Assembly: GCA_003153775.1 (NCBI GenBank)
Contig: PMBI01000046.1
Coordinates: 19,856-83,855, forward strand
Direction: 5' to 3'
Length of the DNA: 64,000 nt
Source of the DNA: Syntrophaceae bacterium
GTDB lineage: Bacteria; Desulfobacterota; Syntrophia; Syntrophales; UBA2185
Part shown: positions 16,768-26,230 of the stretch, in pieces
Numbering within the stretch: position 1 is the stretch's first letter
How the letters are laid out: the number at the start of each line of letters is the position of its first letter
The notes under the pieces: generated by a model
The model's database searches: none
Seen by the model: the letters and a program-made list of their open reading frames with translations, nothing else
Told to the model about the DNA's origin: nothing
Position numbers and translations under genes: made by a program

Positions 16768-17421
16768 TTAAAGGCCCAGTTCTTCGTTGATGAGGACGAC
16801 CTTGATCCTGTCTTTTGGAACGGACCTTTCCGTGATCATCCATGTGTTGCAGAGTCTTTGGGGGCTTTTACAGTCTGCGCACCGGGAAGTTGCAGCGCAC
16901 GGGGTTTCAAATTCGTGGCGTATTGAATTTATCGGTGCGGCATAGTTCCTGATGCGCGACATGGCGCTGGCAACATCGGAAACTATTTTATTTCGTCCGG
17001 CGAGAATGACTACGGTTCTTGGACCGAAGGCTATCGCCGCGACCCGGTTTCCCACCATGTCCAGATTCACAAGCTGGCCGCTCTCCGTTATCGCGTTCGT
17101 GCCGGTGATAAAGAAATCGACAAGCAAGGCCTGGCGCCTGCGTTCGATGATTTCCGGGCGGGGAACGCCGACTTCAAAGGTCTTCACGATGGAGAGGCCG
17201 GGATTGGTCAGCAACGCATTTAAAATTCCCGTCGCGTGGAGAGTCATGGAATCTCCCCAGGATGCGCTTTTTGTTTTGGCCTTAGGGAAGATTTCTTCAA
17301 GCACGATGTTTCTTGCCTGAACTCTATCTTCGGCAACAAATGCCTCAAACGCGTTTTCGCGGAGCGACTCCCTGCAGTTATTCAGCCTCTCCCGCCAGTA
17401 CTGCGCGTTCTCCGTATCCAT
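16768..17421 (-). CDS. LUD domain protein (LutC/YkgG-like)
   Basis: A 217-aa LUD-fold (DUF162) protein related to LutC of the lactate utilisation complex. Family elements visible: WGDSMTLHATGI, GTNAITESGQLVNLDMVGNRVAAIAFGP and a C-terminal CADCKSPQRLCNTW segment with three Cys that is usual in stand-alone members. An earlier GTG-type start at 17460 adds 13 residues; ATG 17421 is preferred on length, though no strong ribosome-binding site is seen. The lactate dehydrogenase partners (LutA/LutB) are not nearby, so the role may differ. Confidence 0.8.
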   Translation of the reverse strand: MDTENAQYWRERLNNCRESLRENAFEAFVAEDRVQARNIVLEEIFPKAKTKSASWGDSMTLHATGILNALLTNPGLSIVKTFEVGVPRPEIIERRRQALLVDFFITGTNAITESGQLVNLDMVGNRVAAIAFGPRTVVILAGRNKIVSDVASAMSRIRNYAAPINSIRHEFETPCAATSRCADCKSPQRLCNTWMITERSVPKDRIKVVLINEELGL

Positions 17422-17465
17422 GGTCTGTTTTTTTATTAACTGTGACCGAGGGTTGTGCAATCACA

Positions 17466-19604
17466 CTACCCGGCTATTGTAGAGACAGCGCTTGCCGCAG
17501 GCAGATAGAACCGCTCGACATAGTCTATGACCATGCGGTCTGCGCTAAAGCGCCAACCGAGGCTTCGCATCGCATGCTTCATTCTCTGCACCCAGAGATG
17601 CGGGATTCCGCTTGCGTCTCTTTCGTAATAGAGAGGAATAACCTCATTTTCTAATGTCTCATAGAGATAGTCTGCATCTCTCTGATACTGCACATTCGGG
17701 TCATTATGCATGCCGCCATAACCGATGGCAAAACCATTCCTGCCGTCATATGCTTCATTCCACCATCCATCGAGGACCGAAAGGTTCAGCCCTCCGTTTA
17801 GGACCACCTTCTGGCCGCTGGTGCCGCACGCCTCCAAAGGCCGCCGCGGATTGTTCAGCCACACATCAACCCCCTGGACGAGGTGGCGTGCCAAGTTGTA
17901 ATCATAGTTTTCAACAAAGACAACCCTGTTCCTGCTGGCCGTACTATAGCTGTACTGGGCGATTCTCTGTAATAGACGCTTGCCCTCGTCATCGCGCGGG
18001 TGGGCCTTCCCCGCAAAAATGATCTGGATAGGCCTCTTGGTGTCTTCAACCAGTTTAGCCAAACGCTCTGCCTGGGATAATATCAGGTCTCCCCGCTTAT
18101 AGGTCGCAAACCTGCGGGCGCAACCGATTGTCAGAACATCCGGGTCAAGAAGCTGATCGATCTGTTTTAACTTGTCGCGATAGCCCAGACGCTCGGCCTG
18201 CGATTGCAGGCGCCTGCGGACGAACCGGATGAGGCGCATCTTCAGGCTCTGGTGCGTCTCCCACATCTCTCCGTCATCGATCTCGGTTATTTTCTCCCAG
18301 ATGTCCGGGTGCACCATGCGCGTGGGCCAGTCTTGGCCAAGGCGCGTCTCAAACAACTGGTACATCGAGGGCGCCAGCCATGATAATACATGAACCCCGT
18401 TGGTAATGTGGCCGATAGGCACTTCAGACTCGGGACGCTGCGGCCACAGGGGATGCCACATCAGACGGCTCACAGTCCCATGAATAGCGGAGACGCCGTT
18501 CGCCCAGCAGGAAGATTTCAGAGCGAGGACCGTCATGCAAAACGGTTCCGACCGGTCATACGGATTGATGCGCCCTAAGGCCATAAAATCGTCATGCGAA
18601 AGTCCCAGGCTTTCTCTGAAGATGCCGAGGCTGTCTTCCACGAGATCCGGGTGGAAGCGGTCATGGCCTGCGGCTACGGGGGTATGCGTGGTAAAAACCG
18701 TGCGCAGAGTTACGCGCCGGAGAGCGCGGTGAAATGGAATCTGGTCATACTGCATAACCCAGCGGGCCTCTTCGAGGATGGCAAAGGCGCTGTGCCCCTC
18801 ATTTAAATGCAGCACCCCGGGGATAATATTCAATGCTTGCAGGACGCGCGCACCGCCAATTCCCAGCAGGAGCTCCTGTCGAATGCGCAGTCTATCGTCG
18901 CCGCCGTAGAGGCGGGATGTCAATTCGCAGTCCTGGGCTGTATTGCAATCGACATTCGAATCGAGGAGCAGCAGACGAATCCTGCCTACCTGTGCCAGCC
19001 ATACACGTGCACTGAGGAGACCGCTCCGGGTGTCAATGCGTATGAGCAGTGGCGCTCCACTCGCATCCAGGAGAGGTTGCAGCGGCAAATTGCTTGTATT
19101 GAGGTTCACGTAGTTTTCTTGCTGCCAGCCATCTTTATTCAGGCTCTGATTGAAATAACCCTGTTGGTAGAGAAGCCCGATTCCAATCAAAGGGACTCCC
19201 AGATCGGAGGCGCTTTTCAAATGGTCGCCTGAGAGGATGCCTAATCCGCCGGAGTAAATCGGCAGCGATTCATGCATTCCGAACTCTGCGGAGAAATACG
19301 CAACCGGCCTACGGTTCAAGTTCCCACAGTGCGTCATTCCCCATGTCTTATCCTTTTCGATATATTCATTCAGCCGCCGGAAGGCGTAGTTTATCCGGCT
19401 GTGCAATACAAGCTCAGACGCCCTCTCCTCGATTTCTTCCGGTGTGATCTGATTGAGAAACGCTATCGGGTTATGGTCAACCTGCCGCCAAAGATGCGGG
19501 TCCAGGTCGGTGAAGAGGCTGATGACCTCCGGATGCCACGTCCACCAGAGATTTTGAGCCAGGGCGCGAAGGCGGTCATGGAGATTGATTTTCGTTCCTT
19601 TCAT
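17466..19604 (-). CDS. glgP: Alpha-glucan phosphorylase
   Basis: A 712-aa pyridoxal-phosphate enzyme that releases glucose-1-phosphate from glycogen or maltodextrin. The N-terminal LWWTWHPEVISLF block (DUF3417 type), FSAEFGMHESLPIYSGGLG, TTHTPVAAGHDRF and the C-terminal EACGTSGQKVVLNGGLNLSVLDGWW PLP region mark the short bacterial/archaeal glucan phosphorylase class. The ribosome-binding site AAGGAG lies eight bases before the ATG at 19604. A GH13 enzyme at 52235 may contribute to the same polysaccharide metabolism. Confidence 0.92.
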   Translation of the reverse strand: MKGTKINLHDRLRALAQNLWWTWHPEVISLFTDLDPHLWRQVDHNPIAFLNQITPEEIEERASELVLHSRINYAFRRLNEYIEKDKTWGMTHCGNLNRRPVAYFSAEFGMHESLPIYSGGLGILSGDHLKSASDLGVPLIGIGLLYQQGYFNQSLNKDGWQQENYVNLNTSNLPLQPLLDASGAPLLIRIDTRSGLLSARVWLAQVGRIRLLLLDSNVDCNTAQDCELTSRLYGGDDRLRIRQELLLGIGGARVLQALNIIPGVLHLNEGHSAFAILEEARWVMQYDQIPFHRALRRVTLRTVFTTHTPVAAGHDRFHPDLVEDSLGIFRESLGLSHDDFMALGRINPYDRSEPFCMTVLALKSSCWANGVSAIHGTVSRLMWHPLWPQRPESEVPIGHITNGVHVLSWLAPSMYQLFETRLGQDWPTRMVHPDIWEKITEIDDGEMWETHQSLKMRLIRFVRRRLQSQAERLGYRDKLKQIDQLLDPDVLTIGCARRFATYKRGDLILSQAERLAKLVEDTKRPIQIIFAGKAHPRDDEGKRLLQRIAQYSYSTASRNRVVFVENYDYNLARHLVQGVDVWLNNPRRPLEACGTSGQKVVLNGGLNLSVLDGWWNEAYDGRNGFAIGYGGMHNDPNVQYQRDADYLYETLENEVIPLYYERDASGIPHLWVQRMKHAMRSLGWRFSADRMVIDYVERFYLPAASAVSTIAG

Positions 19605-19742
19605 TAGTGAGACTCCTTATTTTAGTTAATTAATGGAACGTGTCTGGACAGTTTCAAAAAAGACAAGACATTTAGATGCATTGACTACCACAAAAATCAC
19701 GAAGATAATACGAGAAAATGCGCCGTCAACGAAAATCGATGC

Positions 19743-19967
19743 TCAGGCATCCCCATCCGATTCGTCCTTCGATTTCCGGTAGGACAAATAACTGTGTAAA
19801 ACCCATCCAAGTGCAACGCCGATAATCAAGAGAAAAAATATCATCAGGGCGCGGGACATGGAGACGTTCCAGAATAGAAAGCTGACGTTAACTACTGCCG
19901 CATTTTGGGTTATGAATATAATGACGAGACTTGCAATGATAATGATTAATACTAATTTGAGATTCAT
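19743..19967 (-). CDS. LapA-like (DUF1049) membrane protein
   Basis: A 74-aa protein with two transmembrane helices (about 4-22 and 37-57) joined by the ITQNAAVVNVSFLFW segment that is typical of the lipopolysaccharide-assembly protein A domain. The C terminus is charged. The start at 19967 was preferred to a GTG at 19976 because the AGG of the ribosome-binding site lies 8 bases before it. Confidence 0.75.
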   Translation of the reverse strand: MNLKLVLIIIIASLVIIFITQNAAVVNVSFLFWNVSMSRALMIFFLLIIGVALGWVLHSYLSYRKSKDESDGDA

Positions 19968-20036
19968 ATTTTTCACCTGTGTGCCGGTGTCGGGGCACTA
20001 CTTGAGATTAGATTCTATTCGAGATGGCCGTCTTTC

Positions 20037-20720
20037 CTATTTTTTCCTGAGTGTCACCAGAAACAGTTTTCGCGGAAGTTCTCCTTCTTCGAACTCATCT
20101 ACACTCGCTATCTCGAAGCCTTCGGCGAGGCGTTCTACCTTTTCCCGACTGAAGAAATGGACGATGAAGCCGCCGCATTCGTACATATCCTCGCCCCGGT
20201 GAATCCCTTTTCCAAAGTGGGGGTCTTTCATGTGCCTCACAGTATAAATATGAAGGCCATTGGGGCGGAGAACCCTTCTCACCTCCCGCGAAACGAACTC
20301 AAGCTCCGAGGTTGTCAGCGCCATGCAATACAGCATGTGCGAGTAGCAGCCATCCATGGATTCATCCGCGAACGGAAGGGCGACGCGCACATCATGCTGA
20401 AGCGCCGTGATATAACCGGATAAACCGAGTCTCTCGGCCGTGTCGGCAATCGTCCCAACGGCGCTTTCGGAGTAATCAAGAACCGTCACATGGAGGCCAC
20501 TCCTGGCAAAGAAGATTGTATCCCGCCCCTGCCCGCCGCCGAGTTCAAGAATAAGTTTCTTCCCTTCCTTATTGAACATCTCCGCGGCTATCCCGGCAGG
20601 ATAGCTCGGTAGAGAGCCAAACACGCCAGGATTTCGGATAAAAGTGTCCTGCCAGTGCTGGCGCTGAGCATCCAATATTTCTGTCACGCAAGTGCTCCGT
20701 TTAATCTTCTCCGGATGCAT
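20037..20720 (-). CDS. Class I SAM-dependent methyltransferase
   Basis: A 227-aa methyltransferase with motif I LELGGGQGRDTIFFA, the acidic residue of motif II in VTVLDYSES, and the motif IV-like SMDGCYSHMLYCM. The GGGQGRD form is close to tellurite-resistance/thiopurine-type and sulfur-compound methyltransferases, but the substrate is not predictable. No clear ribosome-binding site precedes the ATG at 20720; a GTG twelve residues in is an alternative. Confidence 0.8.
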   Translation of the reverse strand: MHPEKIKRSTCVTEILDAQRQHWQDTFIRNPGVFGSLPSYPAGIAAEMFNKEGKKLILELGGGQGRDTIFFARSGLHVTVLDYSESAVGTIADTAERLGLSGYITALQHDVRVALPFADESMDGCYSHMLYCMALTTSELEFVSREVRRVLRPNGLHIYTVRHMKDPHFGKGIHRGEDMYECGGFIVHFFSREKVERLAEGFEIASVDEFEEGELPRKLFLVTLRKK

Positions 20721-20733
20721 CTATCTGAACCAG

Positions 20734-20994
20734 TTAAGGTATGCTCTTCCAATAATGGAGCAAACAGAACCCGGCGATGATGACAAAAAGGAACGGAATG
20801 CTGATGACCAGGACTTTGACGAGTTCCACTGCACTGGCCCAGAAGGCTTCCTGCACGCTGAATTGCTGCGGATAGAAGGACTTTAGATAATGTATCTCCT
20901 GCACCGAATGCCAGGAGACAGCAGTTACGATGATAGCACTGACGGCGAATGCCGTGAGAATGAGTATTCTGGATGTCCGGTTCACTGATAGCAC
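20734..20994 (-). CDS. Small two-helix membrane protein
   Basis: An 86-aa protein from a GTG at 20994, with hydrophobic helices near residues 10-28 and 58-80. It is not recognised. The open frame extends further upstream into the isochorismatase gene, so the GTG seven bases after that gene's stop is the most economical start. Translation would depend on coupling because no ribosome-binding site is visible. Confidence 0.5.
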   Translation of the reverse strand: MLSVNRTSRILILTAFAVSAIIVTAVSWHSVQEIHYLKSFYPQQFSVQEAFWASAVELVKVLVISIPFLFVIIAGFCLLHYWKSIP

Positions 20995-21001
20995 TTTAAT
21001 G

Positions 21002-21553
21002 TTATGCCAACTTAACGATAAAGTCTTTCGCAGATAGGACTCTTGCATAAGGCACAACCAGGGCGGCCATGAATGCTGCCTGAACCTTACCCGCCTCCAC
21101 CGTCGTGCCTTTGTATTCGAGATTACGGGTCGCACATGCATCTTCAATAACAGTGCACCTGAATCCTAAATCAAATGCTGCGCGTGTCGTAGCGTCAACG
21201 CACATGTGGGTCATCGCCCCGCAAATTACAGCTTCATCCACTTCTGACTTCTTGAGAATATTTAGTAGATCAGTGTCTCTGAATGCATTGGGGAAGTATT
21301 TTTCAATTATTGCTTCACCGGGCTGAGGAGTGACGGACTTGTGGATTTCAACGCCGCTTGTATTCGGGAGGAAAAATGTTGATCCCGGTCGTTTAGAGAT
21401 ATGCTGAATGTGAAAGACAGGGAGTGCCCTATTCCTCCATTCCTTCAGCAGTAATCCTGCATTCGCCGCCGCCTGCTCCATTCCGACAAGTTCCATGTTC
21501 CCGCCGGGGAAGTAATCATTCTGAATATCGATTAAGATTAATCCTTTCTTCAT
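21002..21553 (-). CDS. Isochorismatase-family cysteine hydrolase
   Basis: A 183-aa member of the isochorismatase/nicotinamidase superfamily. The catalytic triad is visible: Asp9 (LILIDIQND), Lys85 (IIEKYFPNAF) and Cys118 (GAMTHMCVDAT). Length is typical of stand-alone bacterial members that hydrolyse amides or imides. The ribosome-binding site AGGAG precedes the ATG. A second member is encoded at 47732-48412. Confidence 0.88.
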   Translation of the reverse strand: MKKGLILIDIQNDYFPGGNMELVGMEQAAANAGLLLKEWRNRALPVFHIQHISKRPGSTFFLPNTSGVEIHKSVTPQPGEAIIEKYFPNAFRDTDLLNILKKSEVDEAVICGAMTHMCVDATTRAAFDLGFRCTVIEDACATRNLEYKGTTVEAGKVQAAFMAALVVPYARVLSAKDFIVKLA

Positions 21554-21578
21554 TTGTTCTCCTTTGTCAATGTGTCAA

Positions 21579-21821
21579 TTATTTGAAAGGAAGAAACGAA
21601 AACAATTTGCCGAAGAGATCGACGGCTTCCGGACTCCTATGCATGGCTGAAATCATGTACTTGCCGTAAGCGGCTCCTCCTGCTGCATAATATCCGACGG
21701 CAAACCCGCCGACAGCAATGAAGTCTACGGCTCCTCCTATAGCGATATCAAAGAGGGGCAATCCCAGTACCATCGTGGCCGAACGTTTGCGAATTCCCCA
21801 TCCAATCTGTTGATTCGCCAT
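21579..21821 (-). CDS. Small hydrophobic protein
   Basis: An 80-aa protein not recognised. Residues 16-60 are hydrophobic and glycine-rich (DIAIGGAVDFIAVGGFAVGYYAAGG is split over two short helices), which suggests a membrane hairpin. The ATG at 21821 has GGAGG with 5-base spacing; the ATG at 21833 would sit before it. Confidence 0.5.
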   Translation of the reverse strand: MANQQIGWGIRKRSATMVLGLPLFDIAIGGAVDFIAVGGFAVGYYAAGGAAYGKYMISAMHRSPEAVDLFGKLFSFLPFK

Positions 21822-21969
21822 ACCTTCCTCCATCCAATATGCACCGGGCCGCTAATCGATCACTATGCACTTGTTTTGATGAGACACTTTAAGTAAAATA
21901 TACTTGTCTGTCAAGGGCTTATCATGGCGATAATGGTCAGAATTAAGTTGAGATAAACGCGGCTTTCAT

Positions 21970-21984
21970 TTAAGTGCAACTTAA
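21970..21984. promoter_or_regulatory. Palindrome upstream of the alcohol-oxidation cluster
   Basis: A perfect 6-3-6 palindrome, TTAAGTGCAACTTAA, 92 bases before the first gene of the cluster. A related half-site CACTTTAAGT lies about 80 bases further upstream (near 21888). It could be an operator; the regulator is not known. Confidence 0.35.
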
Positions 21985-22075
21985 AGTAAATTACTACGAG
22001 TCGCTCTTAGGTTCCATGATGTATTGATATGCGTCCCGCCTGAAGGCAAAGTCAGCGACAGGGAGGATCTAAAGA

Positions 22076-23104
22076 ATGAGGGCCATGATACTTGCAGGCA
22101 TATCCAACATCCGCGAGAACAGAACACCATTGCAACTGGTCGATATGCCGGAGCCTGCGCCAGATGAGAAAGAAATCCTCATTAAGGTTTCCGCCTGTGG
22201 TGTCTGCCATACGGAGCTGGATGAAATCGAGGGCAGGACACCACCCCCTGCATTCCCCGTTGTTCTAGGCCACCAGGCGGTTGGCAGAGTGGCGGGAATC
22301 GGAAGAGGGGTGACGAAGTTCCGTGCGGACGAGCGGGTCGGCGTGGGCTGGATATTTTCCGCCTGCGGCCATTGCAGTGCGTGTCTCGAAGGGAATGAGA
22401 ATGTCTGTCAAGAATTCAGGGCTACGGGCAGGGATGCCAACGGCGGATATGCCATGTTCATGACTGTTTCGCAGGATTTTGCGTACGCTATCCCCGACAT
22501 TTTTTCCGATGTTGAAGCAGCGCCCCTGCTGTGCGCGGGCGCCATCGGCTACCGGTCCCTGCGGCTTGCCAAGCTGAAAAATGGGCAGGGCCTGGGTCTT
22601 ATGGGATTCGGGGCATCGGCACATCTTATCCTCAAGATGGTACGCCATAAATATCCGGATTCCAGGGTTTCTGTCTTTGCCCGGAGCGAGAAGGAGCAGG
22701 CATTCGCCCGGGAACTGGGGGCCGTGTGGGCGGGGCGTATGGAAGACGAACCGCCGGAAAAACTGCATGCCATAATCGACACCACGCCGGCGTGGAAACC
22801 CGTCGTCGAGGCCATGAAGAATCTTAAAAACGGCGGCAGGCTGGTCATCAATGCCATCAGGAAAGAAGAGACCGACAAGGACAACCTTCTCAATCTTAAT
22901 TACCCGACACACCTCTGGCTCGAGAAGGAAATCAAGAGTGTCGCTAACGTGGCGCGGAGAGACATCAGCGAATTCCTCCAACTGGCGTCAGAGATTCCGA
23001 TCAGACCGGAGGTGCAGGAATTCGCATTGGAAGAGGCAAATGAAGCCCTCGTCGAACTCAAGGAGGCGCGGATCCGCGGGGCGAAGGTGCTCCGCATGGA
23101 TTGA
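22076..23104 (+). CDS. Zinc-dependent alcohol dehydrogenase (MDR, AdhA type)
   Basis: A 342-aa NAD(P)-dependent alcohol dehydrogenase. Catalytic zinc ligands: Cys in GVCHTELDE and His in LGHQAVG; structural zinc site CGHCSACLEGNENVC; nucleotide-binding loop LMGFGASAH. The GHQ form and short length fit the zinc-binding ADH subgroup with Gln after the ligand His. It has GGGAGGA upstream and opens a plus-strand cluster of oxidoreductases reaching 28616. Confidence 0.88.
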   Translation: MRAMILAGISNIRENRTPLQLVDMPEPAPDEKEILIKVSACGVCHTELDEIEGRTPPPAFPVVLGHQAVGRVAGIGRGVTKFRADERVGVGWIFSACGHCSACLEGNENVCQEFRATGRDANGGYAMFMTVSQDFAYAIPDIFSDVEAAPLLCAGAIGYRSLRLAKLKNGQGLGLMGFGASAHLILKMVRHKYPDSRVSVFARSEKEQAFARELGAVWAGRMEDEPPEKLHAIIDTTPAWKPVVEAMKNLKNGGRLVINAIRKEETDKDNLLNLNYPTHLWLEKEIKSVANVARRDISEFLQLASEIPIRPEVQEFALEEANEALVELKEARIRGAKVLRMD

Positions 23105-23165
23105 CAAGACGAGAACATCACAAAATATTTTTGCGCTGTCTGTTCGACTGAATGTATTATCACGG

Positions 23166-23705
23166 ATGACATCAATGAAGAATTTCAGGGAAGTTGCAGC
23201 GGGGAAAAAATCGCTGAAAAAAGATTATGTGGCTGTCATGATGTGGTTTATGGGGAGGGCCATTCAAGCCGCGGCAGCAGTAGACATGGCAGCAAGAAAG
23301 GAATTCGCAGGCATGCCGGATGGATTTACCTTTGCGCTCTCTGTTATGCCGAACGGGCCGCATATGATTATAGGGAAGGACCAGAGGGGGTTTGTCAGAT
23401 ACAAGGGATGGGACCCTGAAGGTAAGAAAATAGACCTGGATATGAAGATCAAAAATATCGAAGCTGCCCTGCTGCTCTTTACCTTTCAGGAGAGTACCAC
23501 CCTTGCCACAGCGAGGAACCGATTGGTTGTAGACGGTGATGTGGCACACGCATGTGCAGTCGTGCGCATCCTTGATATTGTCGAGGTCTATCTCCTTCCG
23601 AAGATCATCGCAAAGTTGGCGGTGAAGAGGTATCCGGGCTGGTCTTTCCGCAGAAAGTATCTCGGGCGGATGCTGATCTATGTCCGGAGCATATTTGGTT
23701 TATGA
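23166..23705 (+). CDS. SCP2-like lipid-binding domain protein
   Basis: A 179-aa protein whose middle and C-terminal part (FTFALSVMPNGPHMIIGKDQ, then ESTTLATARNRLVVDGDVAHACAVVRI) resembles the sterol-carrier-protein-2 fold, in which the last segments form a hydrophobic pocket. The N-terminal 45 residues are basic and helical. It overlaps the next gene by 4 bases (ATGA), so it is translationally coupled to the iron-ADH-like gene. A role in presenting a hydrophobic alcohol or acyl compound is inferred from the context only. Confidence 0.55.
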   Translation: MTSMKNFREVAAGKKSLKKDYVAVMMWFMGRAIQAAAAVDMAARKEFAGMPDGFTFALSVMPNGPHMIIGKDQRGFVRYKGWDPEGKKIDLDMKIKNIEAALLLFTFQESTTLATARNRLVVDGDVAHACAVVRILDIVEVYLLPKIIAKLAVKRYPGWSFRRKYLGRMLIYVRSIFGL

Positions 23706-24877
23706 TGAGGTCGCCGATGTATTTGCCGGAGCGCTATGAATTCTTCTGCCCCGTGAAAATAAACTCGGGGAAGAGGGCGCTGGAACAGCTCCCTTTCGAA
23801 CTGGATGCCTTGAATGCGAGAAAGCCCCTTGTGATCGCAGGAAATGATGCCGGTGAAAAGGGCCTGGTTGGCGTAATCATCGATGCCTTCAAGGATTCGG
23901 GACTCGCTATCGGCATCCACGACGGTGTGCCATCTGCTCCTGATCTGAGATTGATCAGGGAACTGTTCAACATTTATCGTGACAGGGGCCACGATGCGCT
24001 CATTGCCATTGGCGGCGGCTCCGCGGCGGATACGGCAAAGGTGCTGAATATTGCCGTCTCCGGCAAACCGGAAGATATCGAGGGATGCGCGGGAGAGAAT
24101 CTGATCAAAAAACCGCTGAAGCCTCTTATCATAGTGCCAACCACAGCGGGCACCGGCTATGAAGTGTCCAAATATGCTTTCTTCGCTGGCAGGGATTATG
24201 CCTCCCATTTCTTGATGCCCAATCTTGCAGTCATCGACCCCCGCATGACTATCCCGGAGGACGCGGTAACGACAGCGGCCGCTGCGCTTATTGCACTGAC
24301 ACACGCGGCGGAGGCGTATACCGGCGCCGGCAAAAATCCTTTAGCCGACGCTTATGCTTATACCGCGATTCAGCTAATCATGGAAAATCTGGTGAATGTA
24401 ATTGGAGATCAACGGGACAAGAACGGACGACTGTCCCTTGCCAATGCCAATGCCCTGGCCGGCTGCGCCTTCTCCAACGTAGCTTTGGGTGTTGCGCATA
24501 AACTCGGAAAGGTGATGGGCGATCTATGCGGTCTCCCTCCGGGGTTGTGCATGGGGATGCTGCTTCCTCGCGTTCTTGAGAGGGAGATGTCGGAAGGCGG
24601 TTATCATATAGCGGACCTCCTGCTGCCGCTGGCGGGATTCGACACATATGCAAGCACGGCGGCAGACATGAAGGCCCGAAGGGCGGCGGAAATCATCCAT
24701 GATTTGCTCAAGGACTTATCGGCAGCGAACGGTGGTGTCATTTCCCGGATATGGAAAGATATACAAGTATCGGAAGATACATTGCAGGATATAGCGCAGA
24801 GAGCCGGCGTTAATGAAGCGAGCTTCGACATTGACGGTTGTGCTAAAATTTTAAGAGAAGCGAGAGAAGGAAGATAG
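23702..24877 (+). CDS. Iron-ADH-family protein lacking two metal ligands
   Basis: A 391-aa paralogue of the next gene (iron-containing alcohol dehydrogenase family). The NAD motif GGGSAADTAK is kept, but of the four metal ligands known for FucO (Asp196, His200, His263, His277) only two remain: the positions read Ile197, His201, His266 and Pro280 here. In the neighbour they are Asp198, His202, His267 and His281. The start overlaps the upstream stop; MYLPERYEFF at 23717 is an alternative start. It is therefore likely to have lost metal-dependent catalysis, or to use another mechanism, perhaps as a partner subunit of its neighbour. Confidence 0.85.
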   Translation: MMRSPMYLPERYEFFCPVKINSGKRALEQLPFELDALNARKPLVIAGNDAGEKGLVGVIIDAFKDSGLAIGIHDGVPSAPDLRLIRELFNIYRDRGHDALIAIGGGSAADTAKVLNIAVSGKPEDIEGCAGENLIKKPLKPLIIVPTTAGTGYEVSKYAFFAGRDYASHFLMPNLAVIDPRMTIPEDAVTTAAAALIALTHAAEAYTGAGKNPLADAYAYTAIQLIMENLVNVIGDQRDKNGRLSLANANALAGCAFSNVALGVAHKLGKVMGDLCGLPPGLCMGMLLPRVLEREMSEGGYHIADLLLPLAGFDTYASTAADMKARRAAEIIHDLLKDLSAANGGVISRIWKDIQVSEDTLQDIAQRAGVNEASFDIDGCAKILREAREGR

Positions 24878-24889
24878 CGGGAGCACACG

Positions 24890-26137
24890 ATGGACATGCC
24901 GGCATACTACGAATTTTGCTGTCGGGTTAAGATTATCTCCGGCCATGACGTCCTGGAGCGGATCCCGGCCACTCTTGCGGAACTGACTGCACGAAGGCCG
25001 ATGATCGTCACAGACAAGGGCGTAGTCGGCGCCGGGCTGATCAACGTAGTGGTTAATGCTATTGGCGGCCGCGTTGACATCACCGCGATTGCAGACGATG
25101 TTCCCCCAGATTCAGACTTGAGGATTGTCAACAGCCTGGCACGGTTGTATCGTGAGAAAGGTTGCGATTCTCTCCTTGCCATAGGCGGCGGATCTGTCAT
25201 GGATACGGCCAAGGGAATTAATATAATCGTTTCTGAAGAGGCGGACGATCTGATGCGGTTCAGTGGCGCCAACGCCCTGAAGCGGGCATTGCGGCCGCTG
25301 ATAGCGATACCAACAACAGCGGGAACGGGCTCCGAAGTCACCCTGGTGGCAGTAATCAAGGATCATGAAAAACACCTGAAAATGGCCTTTGTCAGCAATT
25401 TTCTTTTGCCGAACGCTTGTGTTGTGGATTCCCGGATGACACTCACCCTTCCGCCGGCTGCAACCGCGGCTACGGGCATGGATGCGCTTTCACATGCAGT
25501 GGAAGCATACACCTGCCTCGCAAAAAATCCTCTGAGTGACGCCCATGCGTTGGCGGCCACCAGACTGATCAGCGATAATCTTCTCAAGGTGACGTTGAAT
25601 CCCGGTGATAAAGAGGGACGACTTGGCATGGCCAGCGCCGCGACCCTGGCGGGCATTGCCTTCGGGAACTCGATGGTCGGTATGGTGCATACTCTCGGCC
25701 ATTCCGTTGGCTCTGTCTGCGGTGTTCCCCACGGGGCATGCATGGCGATTCTCCTTCCCTATGGGTTGGAGTATAACATGCATAAGAACGGCCATCTTAC
25801 GGCGGAGTTGCTGTTCCCTATGGCAGGCGCTCCCGTATACGCTGCGACCCCGAAGGAAGAGAGAGCCCAAGCAGTTATCGCCCTCATCCGTCGGATGAAC
25901 CAGGAACTTTATGAAGCAACGGGCGGAAGACATGCGCGCTTCTTCAAGGAGGCGCTGGATAGAGACGGAAGAGAAATGGTGCCGAAAGAGCGGCTGCCGG
26001 ATATTGCCGAAACAGCCCTGAGAGACGGCTCCATCTCTTACAATCCTGAAGACCTGGATTACGACGATTTTCTCATGGTCATGGAGGCGGCCTGGGAAGG
26101 AAGGCCCCTCGATACAGGGCTGATAAGAAAGGGATAG
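24890..26137 (+). CDS. Iron-containing alcohol dehydrogenase
   Basis: A 415-aa group III (iron-activated) alcohol dehydrogenase. GGGSVMDTAK is the NAD-binding loop; metal ligands Asp198 and His202 (GMDALSHAVEAY), His267 (GMVHTLGH) and His281 (VPHGACM) are all present. It lies 12 bases after its degenerate paralogue and in the same cluster as an AOR, so its aldehyde product is probably oxidised by that enzyme. Substrate not determined. Confidence 0.9.
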   Translation: MDMPAYYEFCCRVKIISGHDVLERIPATLAELTARRPMIVTDKGVVGAGLINVVVNAIGGRVDITAIADDVPPDSDLRIVNSLARLYREKGCDSLLAIGGGSVMDTAKGINIIVSEEADDLMRFSGANALKRALRPLIAIPTTAGTGSEVTLVAVIKDHEKHLKMAFVSNFLLPNACVVDSRMTLTLPPAATAATGMDALSHAVEAYTCLAKNPLSDAHALAATRLISDNLLKVTLNPGDKEGRLGMASAATLAGIAFGNSMVGMVHTLGHSVGSVCGVPHGACMAILLPYGLEYNMHKNGHLTAELLFPMAGAPVYAATPKEERAQAVIALIRRMNQELYEATGGRHARFFKEALDRDGREMVPKERLPDIAETALRDGSISYNPEDLDYDDFLMVMEAAWEGRPLDTGLIRKG

Positions 26138-26230
26138 CAAAAAATTAGTTATCCCGGAGGCAGATGATCATTTGCCGGAAAGTCTCTTTTTCGAATTAGC
26201 GGTTAAGCGTTACTTATTAAGGAGAGCAAT

